Numbered from the stretch's first letter, positions 14,830 to 25,006 are shown. The stretch is DNA of 34,834 bases from an uncultured Saprospiraceae bacterium (GCA_938015925.1 CALLVY010000770.1:1-34834); one strand, 5' to 3'. The notes: a model not told the origin generated them from the letters alone. Program-made: numbers and translations.

Positions 14830-16158
14830 TTATTGAATGTCTTTGAGTTCTTTTGTAATGTAATTTCCAAGTCGTCTTCCTTGTTCTACCCCATTTTCTA
14901 TTGCTGGCATATAATGAATGCCTCCGTAAAGCCTACTAATCGCTGCCTCTGATGCCGCAGCCCTAAAGCTTGTAAAATCACGAGCGGGCAAACCGTAGGG
15001 GACTTCGGTGTCATCGTGGAAAGAAAAATGGTCTCCAAAAATATCTGTGAGTAATTCTGCGGCCGCTGTAGAGATTACACTATGTCCGCTAGTGTATTCC
15101 GGGAAAGCTGGCGTTTGTAAAAGTGGTTTCCAATCGGGGTCTATGTATTCATTGATGTAGGTTTCTGGACGAATCAAACTACTGCTGTATTTTTCTTCCC
15201 AACAGGCAATGAAGGCATCAAAAAGGGTAACGCTGGTCATGGCCAAAACTTTTGCCGTTTCCTCTATGCTTGCTTTGTTTTTATTTAAAGCAATTCCTGC
15301 GATAGACATCCAGTGCCCTCCTGGAGAAATTTTTTGATCAAAGAACATCAAATGTCCTTTGGTGTTGGAAACGTTTGGATTGCAATCCCAGAACTTCGCG
15401 ATATTGGTTTTTTCTTCGTCCAAGTTTTTTACGGCTTCATAGACTGCTATGGTTTCTTTATAAAAGAGCGATTGTTCTTTGGTATCAAAAGCCGTATGTG
15501 GCAAAGATGGAAAATGTCTGGTAGAATCCAATACCATCAAGCGAATAGTATTCCAATGCGGTTCTATGGCGGGCATATAATCTGGTGGTGTTGGTTTCCA
15601 TTTGCCAGGGCCTTCCAGGATGCTGTATTGAGGTTTGGCGGTCCGTTGTAAATAGCCATCGCTTTCTGCCCATTGGATAATGTGCTGGCCAATTGCTTCT
15701 CCGTATTCCAATGATTGCTGGTATAATTTTTGGGGTATGCCCAAATTTTGAACCTCGTTTAGGTATTCGTTTTTGACAGAATCAATAATTTCTTTTCCAT
15801 AGACTAACTCTTCCGCTACGACTGCAAAAGCAACGATGCTTGCCATTGGCCAATAGTATTCTTCCTCGGTAGTTGGAGGAGCAGTTAGGTCTCTTAATTT
15901 TGTAGCTAAGCTTTTGTACTTAGGATTGGCGATAGCCATCACTTCGTAAGCAGCGATATTGGGGTAAGCATAGATTCGACTACATACTGGTGGAGTGAAA
16001 ATATCGGTCACCATGACTTTGGTCAAATCCTTATTCCATTTTATTTGCTGGTCTTGGCTAAACTTATCCAAAGCTGCTTTATTGAATTGCTCCTGCTGGC
16101 ATTGCGAGTGCAAAATCAGTAATAAAAAAAAGGGTCCAAGTAAATACGTCTTCTTCAA
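14830..16158 (-). CDS. vanadium-dependent haloperoxidase / PAP2-superfamily lipoprotein
   Basis: Phosphatase/haloperoxidase signature: KYSSSLIRP (KX6RP), FPEYTSGHS (PSGH-like), SRLYGGIH (SRX5H). N-terminal hydrophobic segment followed by Cys (LLILHSQCQQ). Stop TAA directly abuts the glpD ATG. Confidence 0.85.
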   Translation of the reverse strand: MKKTYLLGPFFLLLILHSQCQQEQFNKAALDKFSQDQQIKWNKDLTKVMVTDIFTPPVCSRIYAYPNIAAYEVMAIANPKYKSLATKLRDLTAPPTTEEEYYWPMASIVAFAVVAEELVYGKEIIDSVKNEYLNEVQNLGIPQKLYQQSLEYGEAIGQHIIQWAESDGYLQRTAKPQYSILEGPGKWKPTPPDYMPAIEPHWNTIRLMVLDSTRHFPSLPHTAFDTKEQSLFYKETIAVYEAVKNLDEEKTNIAKFWDCNPNVSNTKGHLMFFDQKISPGGHWMSIAGIALNKNKASIEETAKVLAMTSVTLFDAFIACWEEKYSSSLIRPETYINEYIDPDWKPLLQTPAFPEYTSGHSVISTAAAELLTDIFGDHFSFHDDTEVPYGLPARDFTSFRAAASEAAISRLYGGIHYMPAIENGVEQGRRLGNYITKELKDIQ

Positions 16159-16191
16159 ATCAAGTCTTTATGGTGCGAAAAATGAGTTTCC

Positions 16192-19100
16192 TTAGTTTTG
16201 GTTCAACAGTTGAATGATCTTATCGGATTGTAAATTGATTATTCTCCGTTCGGAGCTACTATTTAAAATGTCAATGCTTATTACTTGATCTGATAAGAGT
16301 AATTGTCTGGAAGTTTGGGATAAATATCCTTCTCCATAATAAAATTCTACTTTTTGAGTGTGGCCATCTAAAAAAGTAAGTTGAGCTGATTCATCAAGTG
16401 CTTCTAGCCGAACAATTGCTTTGGAATGCTTTTTATTTTTGGAAAAAACCTTTAAGCTATCCGCATTATTAGACAACAAATATAAGGGTTCTTTTTCAAG
16501 CATTAATCGCGTTAAAGCTTTGGCATCTCCATTGGAAAGGAAACCAGATTCCTTAGCTCTAATCGACTGAAAATCCCCTTTTCCATTTCCTTTTAATAAC
16601 AAGCCTTTCCCTGCATCATAACGACCAATAGTCACTTCGGTAGCAAAGGAATTTCCTGCCAGGAGTATATCTAAATGACCATCGCCATCAAAATCTTCCG
16701 TGATCATTCCATAAACTGGAGCAATCTGTGCTTCTTGTGGCAAAGCTTTTATTGCAAATTTTCCATTCCCTAGATTTTCGAGATAACTACTGCTAAAAGT
16801 CTCAGCTGTAAACACTTGTGCCTTTTGAATTTCATCTTTGGTAAAGGATCGATCAAAAGTTGTTTCGGCATATTCGTGATAGGTTTTGAAACGCACTCTC
16901 ATGGCATTGATTTGGTCGATCAATTGTGTTCGCGGATGGGCGATATAATTTTCACCATCGATGTAATGACAAAGAATTGGATCAATCCTACCGTTTTTAT
17001 CAAAATCCGCGGCATACAAGCTTAGGGGCTCTTCCGGTGAAGGTTTATATCTGGAATTATGCCCCAAATTACCCAATACATAATCCATGTCTCCATCTGC
17101 ATCAAAATCTCCTGCGGTAATACTGTTCCACCAACCATGTGCATTGGTCAGCCCAGTATTTTTAGAGCGATAAAGTAGCCCCTTTTTGTTTTCATAAAAT
17201 TGGATGTCCATCCACTCCCCTGTTACAATCAAATCCTGCCAACCATCATTATTGAAATCCGTCCACAAACTCGCACAAACCATTCCAGTAGGCGCCCCTT
17301 CCGGGAAAAAAGTCCTATTCTGCTCGGTAAAAAGAAGAACACCTTTTTCTGAATCATTCCGCAATATATAACTCTTTGCTGCTAATGGATAAGCACCAGG
17401 CTTGACTCTTCCTCCGATAAATAAATCGAGGTCTCCATCTTTATCAAAATCTGCGGCAGACATACAAGATCCACTTTCAAATAAGTCTGGAAAAAATACA
17501 CCATTGCTAGTAAAATCACCTTGGCCATTATTGCGATAAACTACATTTTTATATTTAGGAGAGTCCATCGGAAATTTACTTCCCCCACTTACAATAAATA
17601 AATCTTGTGCGCCATCCTTATCTGCATCAAAAAATAATGCAGCCATGTCTTCTGTTTCATGATGAGGCAAAGTTTTACTCGTAAATTGACCACCTTTCTC
17701 TTGGATAAACAAGGTACCACGATAACCACTTGCTCCCCCAATATAACAATCATCCAATCCATCCCCATTAACATCTCCTACGGCAATGCCTGGGCCATTT
17801 TGAGCATGTTGATGAGGTAGTAAAGCTTGTATTTTAAAATCTACCTGATCATTTTCCTTGTGTTTAAAGTTCAAATGATGTTTGGCGGTATTGGTGCTAA
17901 AGAAGGGTTCTGAATTACTTGCTATTTCCTTCTCAGGATTTTTTGCCTGCTTGTAATTTAAGGTGATTCTTTGGTTGGCACTAAGGTTCTCTTGTTTTTC
18001 TATCTTTCCGTCGGGCCAGGTAATTTCTAATCTTTCAATGGCTTGATTTGATCCTAACCCAAAATGTATGATTTGACTAACAGTAGATTCGTACCCCCGA
18101 TAAAGATTGTGCTCATAATACTGCTCTACTTCCCCCGTTTTGATCCTAACTTTTGCACCAATTCCTTGTTTGTTTTTTAGTGCTCCTTTTAAAGCAATCT
18201 GCAAGTAATTTTTATCCTCCAATTGGTCGCTTCTGTTTTTATAAATAAAAGCAGGATCATTTACATTATTGACAATCATTTCCAGATCTCCATCATTATC
18301 TAAGTCTGCAAAAGCGGCTCCATTGGAACTACTTTTTTGTCCAAAGCCCCAATCTATATTTTTCTTTTCAAAACGTATTCCTCCCATATTTTCAAAAGCA
18401 TAGTTTTCAATTTTTACGGCTCCCAATGCTTTAATGGCTTCGAGGCGTTTTTTAAACTGTTCGCTTTTCTTTCCGAAGGGGGTGCTGTTTTTTCTTTGGT
18501 AGTTGATGTAGTCCAGATTTCCTACGTCTCGAAGAAAACCATTGGTGACGTAGAGGTCTTTATCACCATCATTGTCAAAGTCAGCGAACAAACTACTCCA
18601 GCTCCAATCGGTTTGGTCAAGGCCAGCCATTTGGCCGACTTCGCTAAAGGTTCCATCGCCGTTATTTCTTTGTAGCGTATTTCGGGTGTATTGTGCTTCG
18701 TAGCCCATCTTAAGGGTGAGTTGAAATTTATCGTAGCTCGTTTTAGGAATAATCATTTTTCGGCGATAATTATCTTCAGGCAACATATCTACCACTATAA
18801 TGTCTGGCCAGGCATCATTATTGAAATCTGCAATATCATTGCCCATGCCAGCAAAACTTGTATGATCCAAATGACTACTAGCTTGATTAGAGAAAGTACC
18901 ATCCTGATTATTGATATACAAAATATCATTGGTGAGAAAATCATTAGAAACATAGATGTCGACCCAACCATCTTTATTGATATCAGCAGTCGCCAGACCA
19001 AGACTATAACCTTCCACTAGAATCCCAGCCTCTTTTGATACCTCTGTAAAAGTTTGGTCGCCATTATTTCGATAAAGTCGATCTGTACTTTTGCTTTCCC

Positions 19101-19731
19101 CATTCAAAGATCGTTTCTTCACCTTGTTGACACTAGACATGGTATAATCGACCGGATTGAGAATACAATAAACATCCAAATCTCCGTCTCGGTCATAATC
19201 AAAGAAACTTGATTGCATAATTTGTCCAGGGTCAGCCAAGCCATAAGGAGCCGAACTTTCTTTAAAAGTCTGGTCGCCTTGATTGATAAAAAGCAAATTA
19301 GATTTTTTTTCATCAATCCCAACTCCGCTTACGCTGACATAAATATCCAACCAATCATCTTGATTGATATCCACCATAGCCACTCCTGTACACCATCGGT
19401 CGGTCTGGACACCTGCAGATTTGGTAATGTCTTCAAATTTCAAATTGCCCTTATTCAAATAAAGTCGGCTGCTCACTCGATTGCCACTAAAAAATAAATC
19501 TTCCAAACCGTCCTTATTAATATCGCCAACTGCCACTCCTCCTCCAGTATAGATGTTCATAAAAGTGTACATATTGAAGCTATCGGTCTCTTCGATGACA
19601 TTTACGAAATCCACACCTGTATCTTGCGGACTCATCAATTGAAATACGGCATCTGCTTTGTTTGCTGTTTTTACACAGGCAAAACATACCAGAAGGCATA
19701 AAAGCACCAGAAATAAAATGGACCTCAACAT
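16192..19731 (-). CDS. VCBS/FG-GAP repeat lipoprotein with ASPIC/UnbV domains (copy 1)
   Basis: Many D-x-D-x-D-G-type repeats (DINKDGLEDLFF, DYDRDGDLDVYC, DFNNDAWPDIIV), ASPIC/UnbV-like GIGAKVRIKTGEVEQYYEHNLYRGYESTVSQIIHFGLG...WPDGK. Start placed at internal ATG 19731 (MLRSILFLVLLCLLVCFACVKT, lipobox) instead of the ORF-track start 19797. Confidence 0.9.
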   Translation of the reverse strand: MLRSILFLVLLCLLVCFACVKTANKADAVFQLMSPQDTGVDFVNVIEETDSFNMYTFMNIYTGGGVAVGDINKDGLEDLFFSGNRVSSRLYLNKGNLKFEDITKSAGVQTDRWCTGVAMVDINQDDWLDIYVSVSGVGIDEKKSNLLFINQGDQTFKESSAPYGLADPGQIMQSSFFDYDRDGDLDVYCILNPVDYTMSSVNKVKKRSLNGESKSTDRLYRNNGDQTFTEVSKEAGILVEGYSLGLATADINKDGWVDIYVSNDFLTNDILYINNQDGTFSNQASSHLDHTSFAGMGNDIADFNNDAWPDIIVVDMLPEDNYRRKMIIPKTSYDKFQLTLKMGYEAQYTRNTLQRNNGDGTFSEVGQMAGLDQTDWSWSSLFADFDNDGDKDLYVTNGFLRDVGNLDYINYQRKNSTPFGKKSEQFKKRLEAIKALGAVKIENYAFENMGGIRFEKKNIDWGFGQKSSSNGAAFADLDNDGDLEMIVNNVNDPAFIYKNRSDQLEDKNYLQIALKGALKNKQGIGAKVRIKTGEVEQYYEHNLYRGYESTVSQIIHFGLGSNQAIERLEITWPDGKIEKQENLSANQRITLNYKQAKNPEKEIASNSEPFFSTNTAKHHLNFKHKENDQVDFKIQALLPHQHAQNGPGIAVGDVNGDGLDDCYIGGASGYRGTLFIQEKGGQFTSKTLPHHETEDMAALFFDADKDGAQDLFIVSGGSKFPMDSPKYKNVVYRNNGQGDFTSNGVFFPDLFESGSCMSAADFDKDGDLDLFIGGRVKPGAYPLAAKSYILRNDSEKGVLLFTEQNRTFFPEGAPTGMVCASLWTDFNNDGWQDLIVTGEWMDIQFYENKKGLLYRSKNTGLTNAHGWWNSITAGDFDADGDMDYVLGNLGHNSRYKPSPEEPLSLYAADFDKNGRIDPILCHYIDGENYIAHPRTQLIDQINAMRVRFKTYHEYAETTFDRSFTKDEIQKAQVFTAETFSSSYLENLGNGKFAIKALPQEAQIAPVYGMITEDFDGDGHLDILLAGNSFATEVTIGRYDAGKGLLLKGNGKGDFQSIRAKESGFLSNGDAKALTRLMLEKEPLYLLSNNADSLKVFSKNKKHSKAIVRLEALDESAQLTFLDGHTQKVEFYYGEGYLSQTSRQLLLSDQVISIDILNSSSERRIINLQSDKIIQLLNQN

Positions 19732-19759
19732 AATCGTACGATCATAGATCGTTGTCTGT

Positions 19760-22700
19760 TTAATGGTTAATAATTCTTTGTTTTCCCTGACTATCAAAGA
19801 TACTTATCTTCTCTGCATCTCTTGGGAAATTTACATTTCGGGACGATTGAGAAAGATAAGCGGAGCCATGATAAAACTCTTCTTTATAGCTTTGCCCATC
19901 AGGCATTTGAATAATTGCATATTGATCCTCCTTTTTCAAAACCTGGCTGGTCGTCATCTTATTAGAGTTAGATGAAAATATTTGCAAAGAACTTCTGTTT
20001 CTGCTGACCAAAAAATGATCTTGATTTTTACCAATAGTAATTCGAGCCATTGCTTTGGTATCGAGGTCAGAGAAGAAACCACTTTTTCGAATATCTAGTA
20101 CCGAAAATGCTCCATTCCCATCCCCTAGCAGAGTTAGTCCTTTGCAAGCATCATAAGGCCCAAGCATGACCTCGGAGGCGTAGGAATTTCCAACCAACAA
20201 CAAATCGAGATGGCCATCTTGATTGACATCGCAAGTTTGGATACCAAAGATGGGGGCGATTTGAGCTTCTTGTGGCAATGCTCGAAGGCTAAATTGACCA
20301 TTGCCTAAATTTTCAAGATAGCTACTAGAAAAATTATTTCCCTTTAGAACATAGGCATCTTTTATTTCTTCTTTGGTAAAAGAGCGATCGAAGGTGGCAT
20401 CGCCATAAGATTTATAGGTTTTAAAGCGCCCTTTCATCGAATTAATCTGTTCGATCAACATATCTCTGGACGGAGCAAGATGATTTTTACCATTGATATA
20501 GTGAGCCATCACAGGATCTATTCTTCCGTTTTTGTCAAAATCTTTTGCATAGACTTGCAAGGGCTCTTTGGGGCTGCCTTGGTAAAAAGAATTTAAGCCG
20601 CGATTGCCTATGACATAATCGATGTCTCCATCTTTATCAAAATCTGCCCCGGCGATACTATTCCACCATCCACTAGAATTATTGACTCCGGAGGAAGAAG
20701 GAGCTAGCTCTACAAATTGGGTTCCTGTATTTTTTAGAAAAGTAAGGGGCATCCATTCTCCTACCAGGAGAAGATCTAATTGATTGTCATTATCAAAGTC
20801 GGTAAAAAGTCCACTGGAAACCAAACCAAGCTGACCTTCTTGCGGCAAATAATCCTTACTCACATCTTTAAAAATACAATTCCCTTCCTTCGAGTCATTT
20901 CGCAAAAGATAAGTCTTCGCAGGCATTGGATAAGCACCTGGAACAATCCTACCGGTCACCAATAGATCTAAATCTCCATCTTGGTCATAATCTCCTGCGA
21001 TGACAGAACTCCCACTAGCGGTCATGGTGGGAATGGCTTCTTGTGTTTTGGTAAAGGTTCCAGTACCGTCATTGAGGTAAAGGCGGTCCTGATATTTGCT
21101 GTTGGTTGAAAAACGACTTCCACCACTTACCACATACAAATCCAAATCACCATCGCTATCTGCATCAAATAGCAAAGCTCCCATATCTGTATAAGTCGAA
21201 TCAAATGACACTTTTACTTTAGTAAATTCTCCGGATTCTTTTTGCAAGAAAAAATAAGCGGGGAATCCTGCGGAACCTCCTACGAAAAAATCCTCTAATT
21301 GATCGCCATTGATATCTCCAACAGCAATCCCAGGACCATTTTGTGAATGCTTATGTGGCAATATTGGTTGCACCTTAAAATCTGCAAAATCTTTTTCTTG
21401 ATGAACAAAATCAACTTGCAAAGACTTGCTGACTTCTCGCAAATATTTTGGTTTTGCATCCACTACCTTTGTAGGACGGTCTTCCGCATTTTTTTGCTCC
21501 AATAGAAGGACTTGATTGCTTGGAACATCCTTGAGGATTTGTGTTTTTCCGTCCGGCCATTTGATTTTTATTTCTTCAACAAGTGTACTTTTGCCCAAAC
21601 CGAAATGGAGTATCGGATCTACGGAGGATAAATATCCACGATAAGGAGACACAAAGCGATGCTGGCTTTGCCCTTTGCTTGTAAGGGTAATTTTGGATCC
21701 GATACCTGCCGTATTTCCAGGGTTTCCTTTTAAATCTATCCTTAAATAATTTGGTCTTTTTTCTTTAGATTCAAGATTTAGTCTGTTTTCATAAAGGCTT
21801 GCTTTTTCATCTATATTGCTGATGAGTAAATCCAAATCTCCATCCAAATCTAAATCAACATAAGCACATCCATTTGAATAACTTGGACTAGTAAAACCCC
21901 ATTCCTTTGACTGATCTTTAAACACTAAACTCTCAGTATTTTGAAAAATAAAATTGTGAATTTTAATCTCTGGTAATTCTTGCAATTTTTTAAACATCTT
22001 TGCTTCCTTTGCCTTATCTGTACCAATGGGAGAAGCCGTAACTTGTCGACTATAAGTCGCAAAATCCATATTGGTCAAATCCTGTCGATAGCCATTGGTA
22101 ACAAACAAATCTTGCCAACCGTCATTGTCAAAATCTGCAAATAATGCGCTCCAACTCCAATCAGTTTGATGAACGCCTGCCAATTGGCCAATTTCACTAA
22201 ACGTACCATTTCCATTATTTTTTTGTAAGGTATTTCGGGGAAACTGGGGATGATATCCTTCTTTTAAGCCCAATTGGTATTTGTCGTAATTAAAAAATCC
22301 GAACATTGATTTTTGGCGTTGATTATTAGTGGGCAGCATATCCAAAACCATAATATCTACCAAGCCATCATTGTTAAAATCTTGCAGATCAGTTCCCATA
22401 CTATTTCGGCTGGTATGACTGAGGTAGTCGTCAATTTTATTGCTAAAAGTTCCATCTTGGTTATTAATGTAAATAAGGTCGCTGCTAAAAAAGTCATTGG
22501 CGATATATAGATCTGGCCAATCATCTTCATTGATATCACAGACCGCTATTCCCAGGCCATAGCCTTCAAAGGTAATGCCGGCTTCATTGGTAACATTTGT
22601 AAAAGTTTCGTTTCCATTATTTCTGTAAAAACGATCATTATTTGGGGCTTCTCCCAATATTCTTCTTGGGCGAAATTCTCTCCAATTATAAGGATCCAAT

Positions 22701-23269
22701 TCTGTAGTCAGTAAATATAAATCCAAATCTCCGTCTCGATCATAATCGAAAAAAGCAGCATTGATGCTATATCCACTATCATCCAATCCATAGGCTGCTG
22801 CTTGTTCCAAAAAGGTGTTGTTTTTTTGATTGATGTAAAGGAGATTGGATCTTTTTTTCTTATCCTTAGAAAAACCACCTACACAAACATAAATGTCTTG
22901 CCAGCCATCTTGGTTGATGTCAACAACGGCAGCCCCGCTCGCCCATTTTCCTTTTGTGTCAACACCTGAGCCCACCGTGATGTCCTCAAATTTTAGCTCC
23001 CCTTGATTGAGATACAAACGACTGGCTACTTTATTGCCGGGAAAGAAAATATCTGGAAGTTGGTCATTATTAAAATCACCAATAGCTACTCCTCCTCCAT
23101 TATAGAGGTATTCAAAACTTAATAAAATTAAGGAATCAGATCCTTCCAAATCATTAGAAAAATCAATGCCGGTATTATTCGCATCTAAGAGGTGAAACAA
23201 TTGAGATTCCGGAGAAGAATGACAAGCTAGAAAGAGTAAGAAAAAGAAAAGTGGGTAAAGTTTATTCAT
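19760..23269 (-). CDS. VCBS/FG-GAP repeat lipoprotein with ASPIC/UnbV domains (copy 2, paralogue)
   Basis: Same domain order as copy 1 (DFNNDQLPDIFF, DYDRDGDLDLYL, FVSPYRGYLSSVDPILHFGLG...WPDGKTQ). Start placed at ATG 23269 (MNKLYPLFFFLLFLACHSS lipobox); the ORF-track start at 23335 is TTG inside a hairpin. Confidence 0.9.
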   Translation of the reverse strand: MNKLYPLFFFLLFLACHSSPESQLFHLLDANNTGIDFSNDLEGSDSLILLSFEYLYNGGGVAIGDFNNDQLPDIFFPGNKVASRLYLNQGELKFEDITVGSGVDTKGKWASGAAVVDINQDGWQDIYVCVGGFSKDKKKRSNLLYINQKNNTFLEQAAAYGLDDSGYSINAAFFDYDRDGDLDLYLLTTELDPYNWREFRPRRILGEAPNNDRFYRNNGNETFTNVTNEAGITFEGYGLGIAVCDINEDDWPDLYIANDFFSSDLIYINNQDGTFSNKIDDYLSHTSRNSMGTDLQDFNNDGLVDIMVLDMLPTNNQRQKSMFGFFNYDKYQLGLKEGYHPQFPRNTLQKNNGNGTFSEIGQLAGVHQTDWSWSALFADFDNDGWQDLFVTNGYRQDLTNMDFATYSRQVTASPIGTDKAKEAKMFKKLQELPEIKIHNFIFQNTESLVFKDQSKEWGFTSPSYSNGCAYVDLDLDGDLDLLISNIDEKASLYENRLNLESKEKRPNYLRIDLKGNPGNTAGIGSKITLTSKGQSQHRFVSPYRGYLSSVDPILHFGLGKSTLVEEIKIKWPDGKTQILKDVPSNQVLLLEQKNAEDRPTKVVDAKPKYLREVSKSLQVDFVHQEKDFADFKVQPILPHKHSQNGPGIAVGDINGDQLEDFFVGGSAGFPAYFFLQKESGEFTKVKVSFDSTYTDMGALLFDADSDGDLDLYVVSGGSRFSTNSKYQDRLYLNDGTGTFTKTQEAIPTMTASGSSVIAGDYDQDGDLDLLVTGRIVPGAYPMPAKTYLLRNDSKEGNCIFKDVSKDYLPQEGQLGLVSSGLFTDFDNDNQLDLLLVGEWMPLTFLKNTGTQFVELAPSSSGVNNSSGWWNSIAGADFDKDGDIDYVIGNRGLNSFYQGSPKEPLQVYAKDFDKNGRIDPVMAHYINGKNHLAPSRDMLIEQINSMKGRFKTYKSYGDATFDRSFTKEEIKDAYVLKGNNFSSSYLENLGNGQFSLRALPQEAQIAPIFGIQTCDVNQDGHLDLLLVGNSYASEVMLGPYDACKGLTLLGDGNGAFSVLDIRKSGFFSDLDTKAMARITIGKNQDHFLVSRNRSSLQIFSSNSNKMTTSQVLKKEDQYAIIQMPDGQSYKEEFYHGSAYLSQSSRNVNFPRDAEKISIFDSQGKQRIINH

Positions 23270-23298
23270 ACGTTGCAGCTGAATCAAAACTAAAAAAG

Positions 23299-23349
23299 AA
23301 GGATTGGAAAGTCGGTAAAACCTTAGTGCTACCAACTTTCCAAATCCTT
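23299..23349 (-). terminator. intergenic hairpin between susD-like gene and VCBS genes (terminator/attenuator or mRNA 3' stabiliser)
   Basis: Inverted repeat AAGGATTGGAAAGTCGGTA (23299-23317) vs TACCAACTTTCCAAATCCTT (23330-23349), near perfect; on the minus strand it is followed by TCTTTTTTAG. Confidence 0.75.
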
Positions 23350-23380
23350 AAAACCGGATCAAGCGTAGTCCATTAGTTTC

Positions 23381-24940
23381 CTATTGTACTTGAGACAAAA
23401 TGCCTCCGCTGCGATCAATTTCTGATTGTGGCAATGGGAAAATAGCTTTTCCTCCAGCCATACTAAAGGTTTTGTCTTGAGCCGCAAAAACTTGCGTCGC
23501 AATACCAAAGCGAACCATATCAAAAAGGCGGTGACCTTCGAATGCTAGTTCCGCCTGACGTTCGTAAATCAAAGCAGTTTTTAAATCATCTTTGCCCAAA
23601 CCATCGGCAATAGGAGTTCCTGTTGGGAAAGAACGCATGCGCACTTCATTGATTAAATTCGTTGCATCTCCCAAACTTCCACCGCTTTCAATTAAGGCTT
23701 CTGCATACATCAAAATAACATCTGCAAAACGCAAAAGTCGATCATTGTTATAATCGATGGCATAGTTAACAGGCGTATATTTTGTAGCATTTAAGCCCCG
23801 GTATTTTTTAAAGTTAGATCCGGTATCTGACCAGGTAGGATCATAATCTGCCGATGCACCACCTGGACCATAATATGTTTCTCCCGCGGCATAAACCGTC
23901 GCTACTTTTCTTGGATCACCATCTTCAAAAGCAGCCACAAACTCTGGTGTTGGAATATAGATTCCCAAACCAGTCCCTCCATTCCCCGGAGAATCACCAG
24001 CAGCATCTTGCCACCAAGAACGCATAAAGCCTTGAGAAGCTTTAAAGTTTTCTGAGTGGTTGTCATCTAATACCCAACCATTGTCGTCAGAGTTAGAACC
24101 GTATTGCAATTCGAAAACAGATTCTTGGTTGTTTTCCTGATCAATTGCAAAATTAGATTCGAAATCAGGCATCAACATGTAAGGACCATTGTTGTAAACA
24201 TCCATAAAAGTAATGGCAGCAGGGCCATATTGGCCTGCATAAAGTTGTGTTTTACCTAAGTAAGATTTAGCTGCCCAGGAAGTAGCTCTACCAAGGTTGG
24301 AATCATCCCAAGATTCCGGTAAACCAGCAGCAGCAGCAGTAAAATCTTCGATCAAGGCAGCTACTGTTTCTGCTTCTGTAGAATTGGGTAATGCAATGTC
24401 GTTAAGGTCTCTACGAGTTGTGCGAGCCAGCGGTGCCTGCCCACCCCAGAACTTGTAGGTCTGGAACTGGAACCAGCCCCGCATAAATTTAGCTTCTGCC
24501 TCGAATAAAGCCTTTTGCTCATCCGTCAACTCATTTGGTTCTGCTAGTTTTTCTATTACCAAATTGGCTCTAAAAATCCCTTGATAAAGGTGGGTAAATA
24601 CCGATTGGAAAGCTTTATCTGTAGATAAAAAATTTAGGTTGTCCATATTGATATTAGTTGCACAATTGGTCGCTTGCGCAGGATCATAGGTGGCTTCGTC
24701 AGAGGCCATCAATATCATTTTCCACCACTCTGCGCATTCTCCCAAATTTTCGGTACTGGTACCGTTGAGACTTTGCATAGAGGAATACGAAGCCAAAACA
24801 GCTCCTTTAAAGTCGCTCTCTGTTTTGTAGAAAGCATCCTCTGTTATTGCATCTAGTGGCTGTAGATCGAGATCATTACATCTGGTAAAGACCAGCATAA
24901 TTCCCAAGCCCATTAAGGCACTGATTAATATTTTTTTCAT
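23381..24940 (-). CDS. RagB/SusD-family outer-membrane nutrient-uptake lipoprotein
   Basis: MKKILISALMGLGIMLVFTRCNDLDLQPLDAITEDAFYKTESDFKGAVLASYSSMQ; LLRFADVILMYAEALIESGG...INEVRMRS; LIYERQAELAFEGHRLFDMVRFG; typical SusD C-terminal IFPLPQSEIDRSGGILSQ. Confidence 0.97.
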   Translation of the reverse strand: MKKILISALMGLGIMLVFTRCNDLDLQPLDAITEDAFYKTESDFKGAVLASYSSMQSLNGTSTENLGECAEWWKMILMASDEATYDPAQATNCATNINMDNLNFLSTDKAFQSVFTHLYQGIFRANLVIEKLAEPNELTDEQKALFEAEAKFMRGWFQFQTYKFWGGQAPLARTTRRDLNDIALPNSTEAETVAALIEDFTAAAAGLPESWDDSNLGRATSWAAKSYLGKTQLYAGQYGPAAITFMDVYNNGPYMLMPDFESNFAIDQENNQESVFELQYGSNSDDNGWVLDDNHSENFKASQGFMRSWWQDAAGDSPGNGGTGLGIYIPTPEFVAAFEDGDPRKVATVYAAGETYYGPGGASADYDPTWSDTGSNFKKYRGLNATKYTPVNYAIDYNNDRLLRFADVILMYAEALIESGGSLGDATNLINEVRMRSFPTGTPIADGLGKDDLKTALIYERQAELAFEGHRLFDMVRFGIATQVFAAQDKTFSMAGGKAIFPLPQSEIDRSGGILSQVQ

Positions 24941-25006
24941 AATTGAGTAATTTTTCTAAATTAATAAACACTTCTATTTTTTCTGTTCATTTCTGAAAAG
25001 AAAGTC

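Noticed and set aside
18337-19020. Plus-strand ORFs of 109-112 aa inside VCBS copy 1
   Set aside because: Antisense to repeat-encoding sequence; similar shadows arise from the periodic codons.
16192-23269. Repeats in the VCBS genes considered as a DNA repeat array or CRISPR-like structure
   Set aside because: They are degenerate protein-level FG-GAP/VCBS repeats in frame, not near-identical DNA repeats with spacers.
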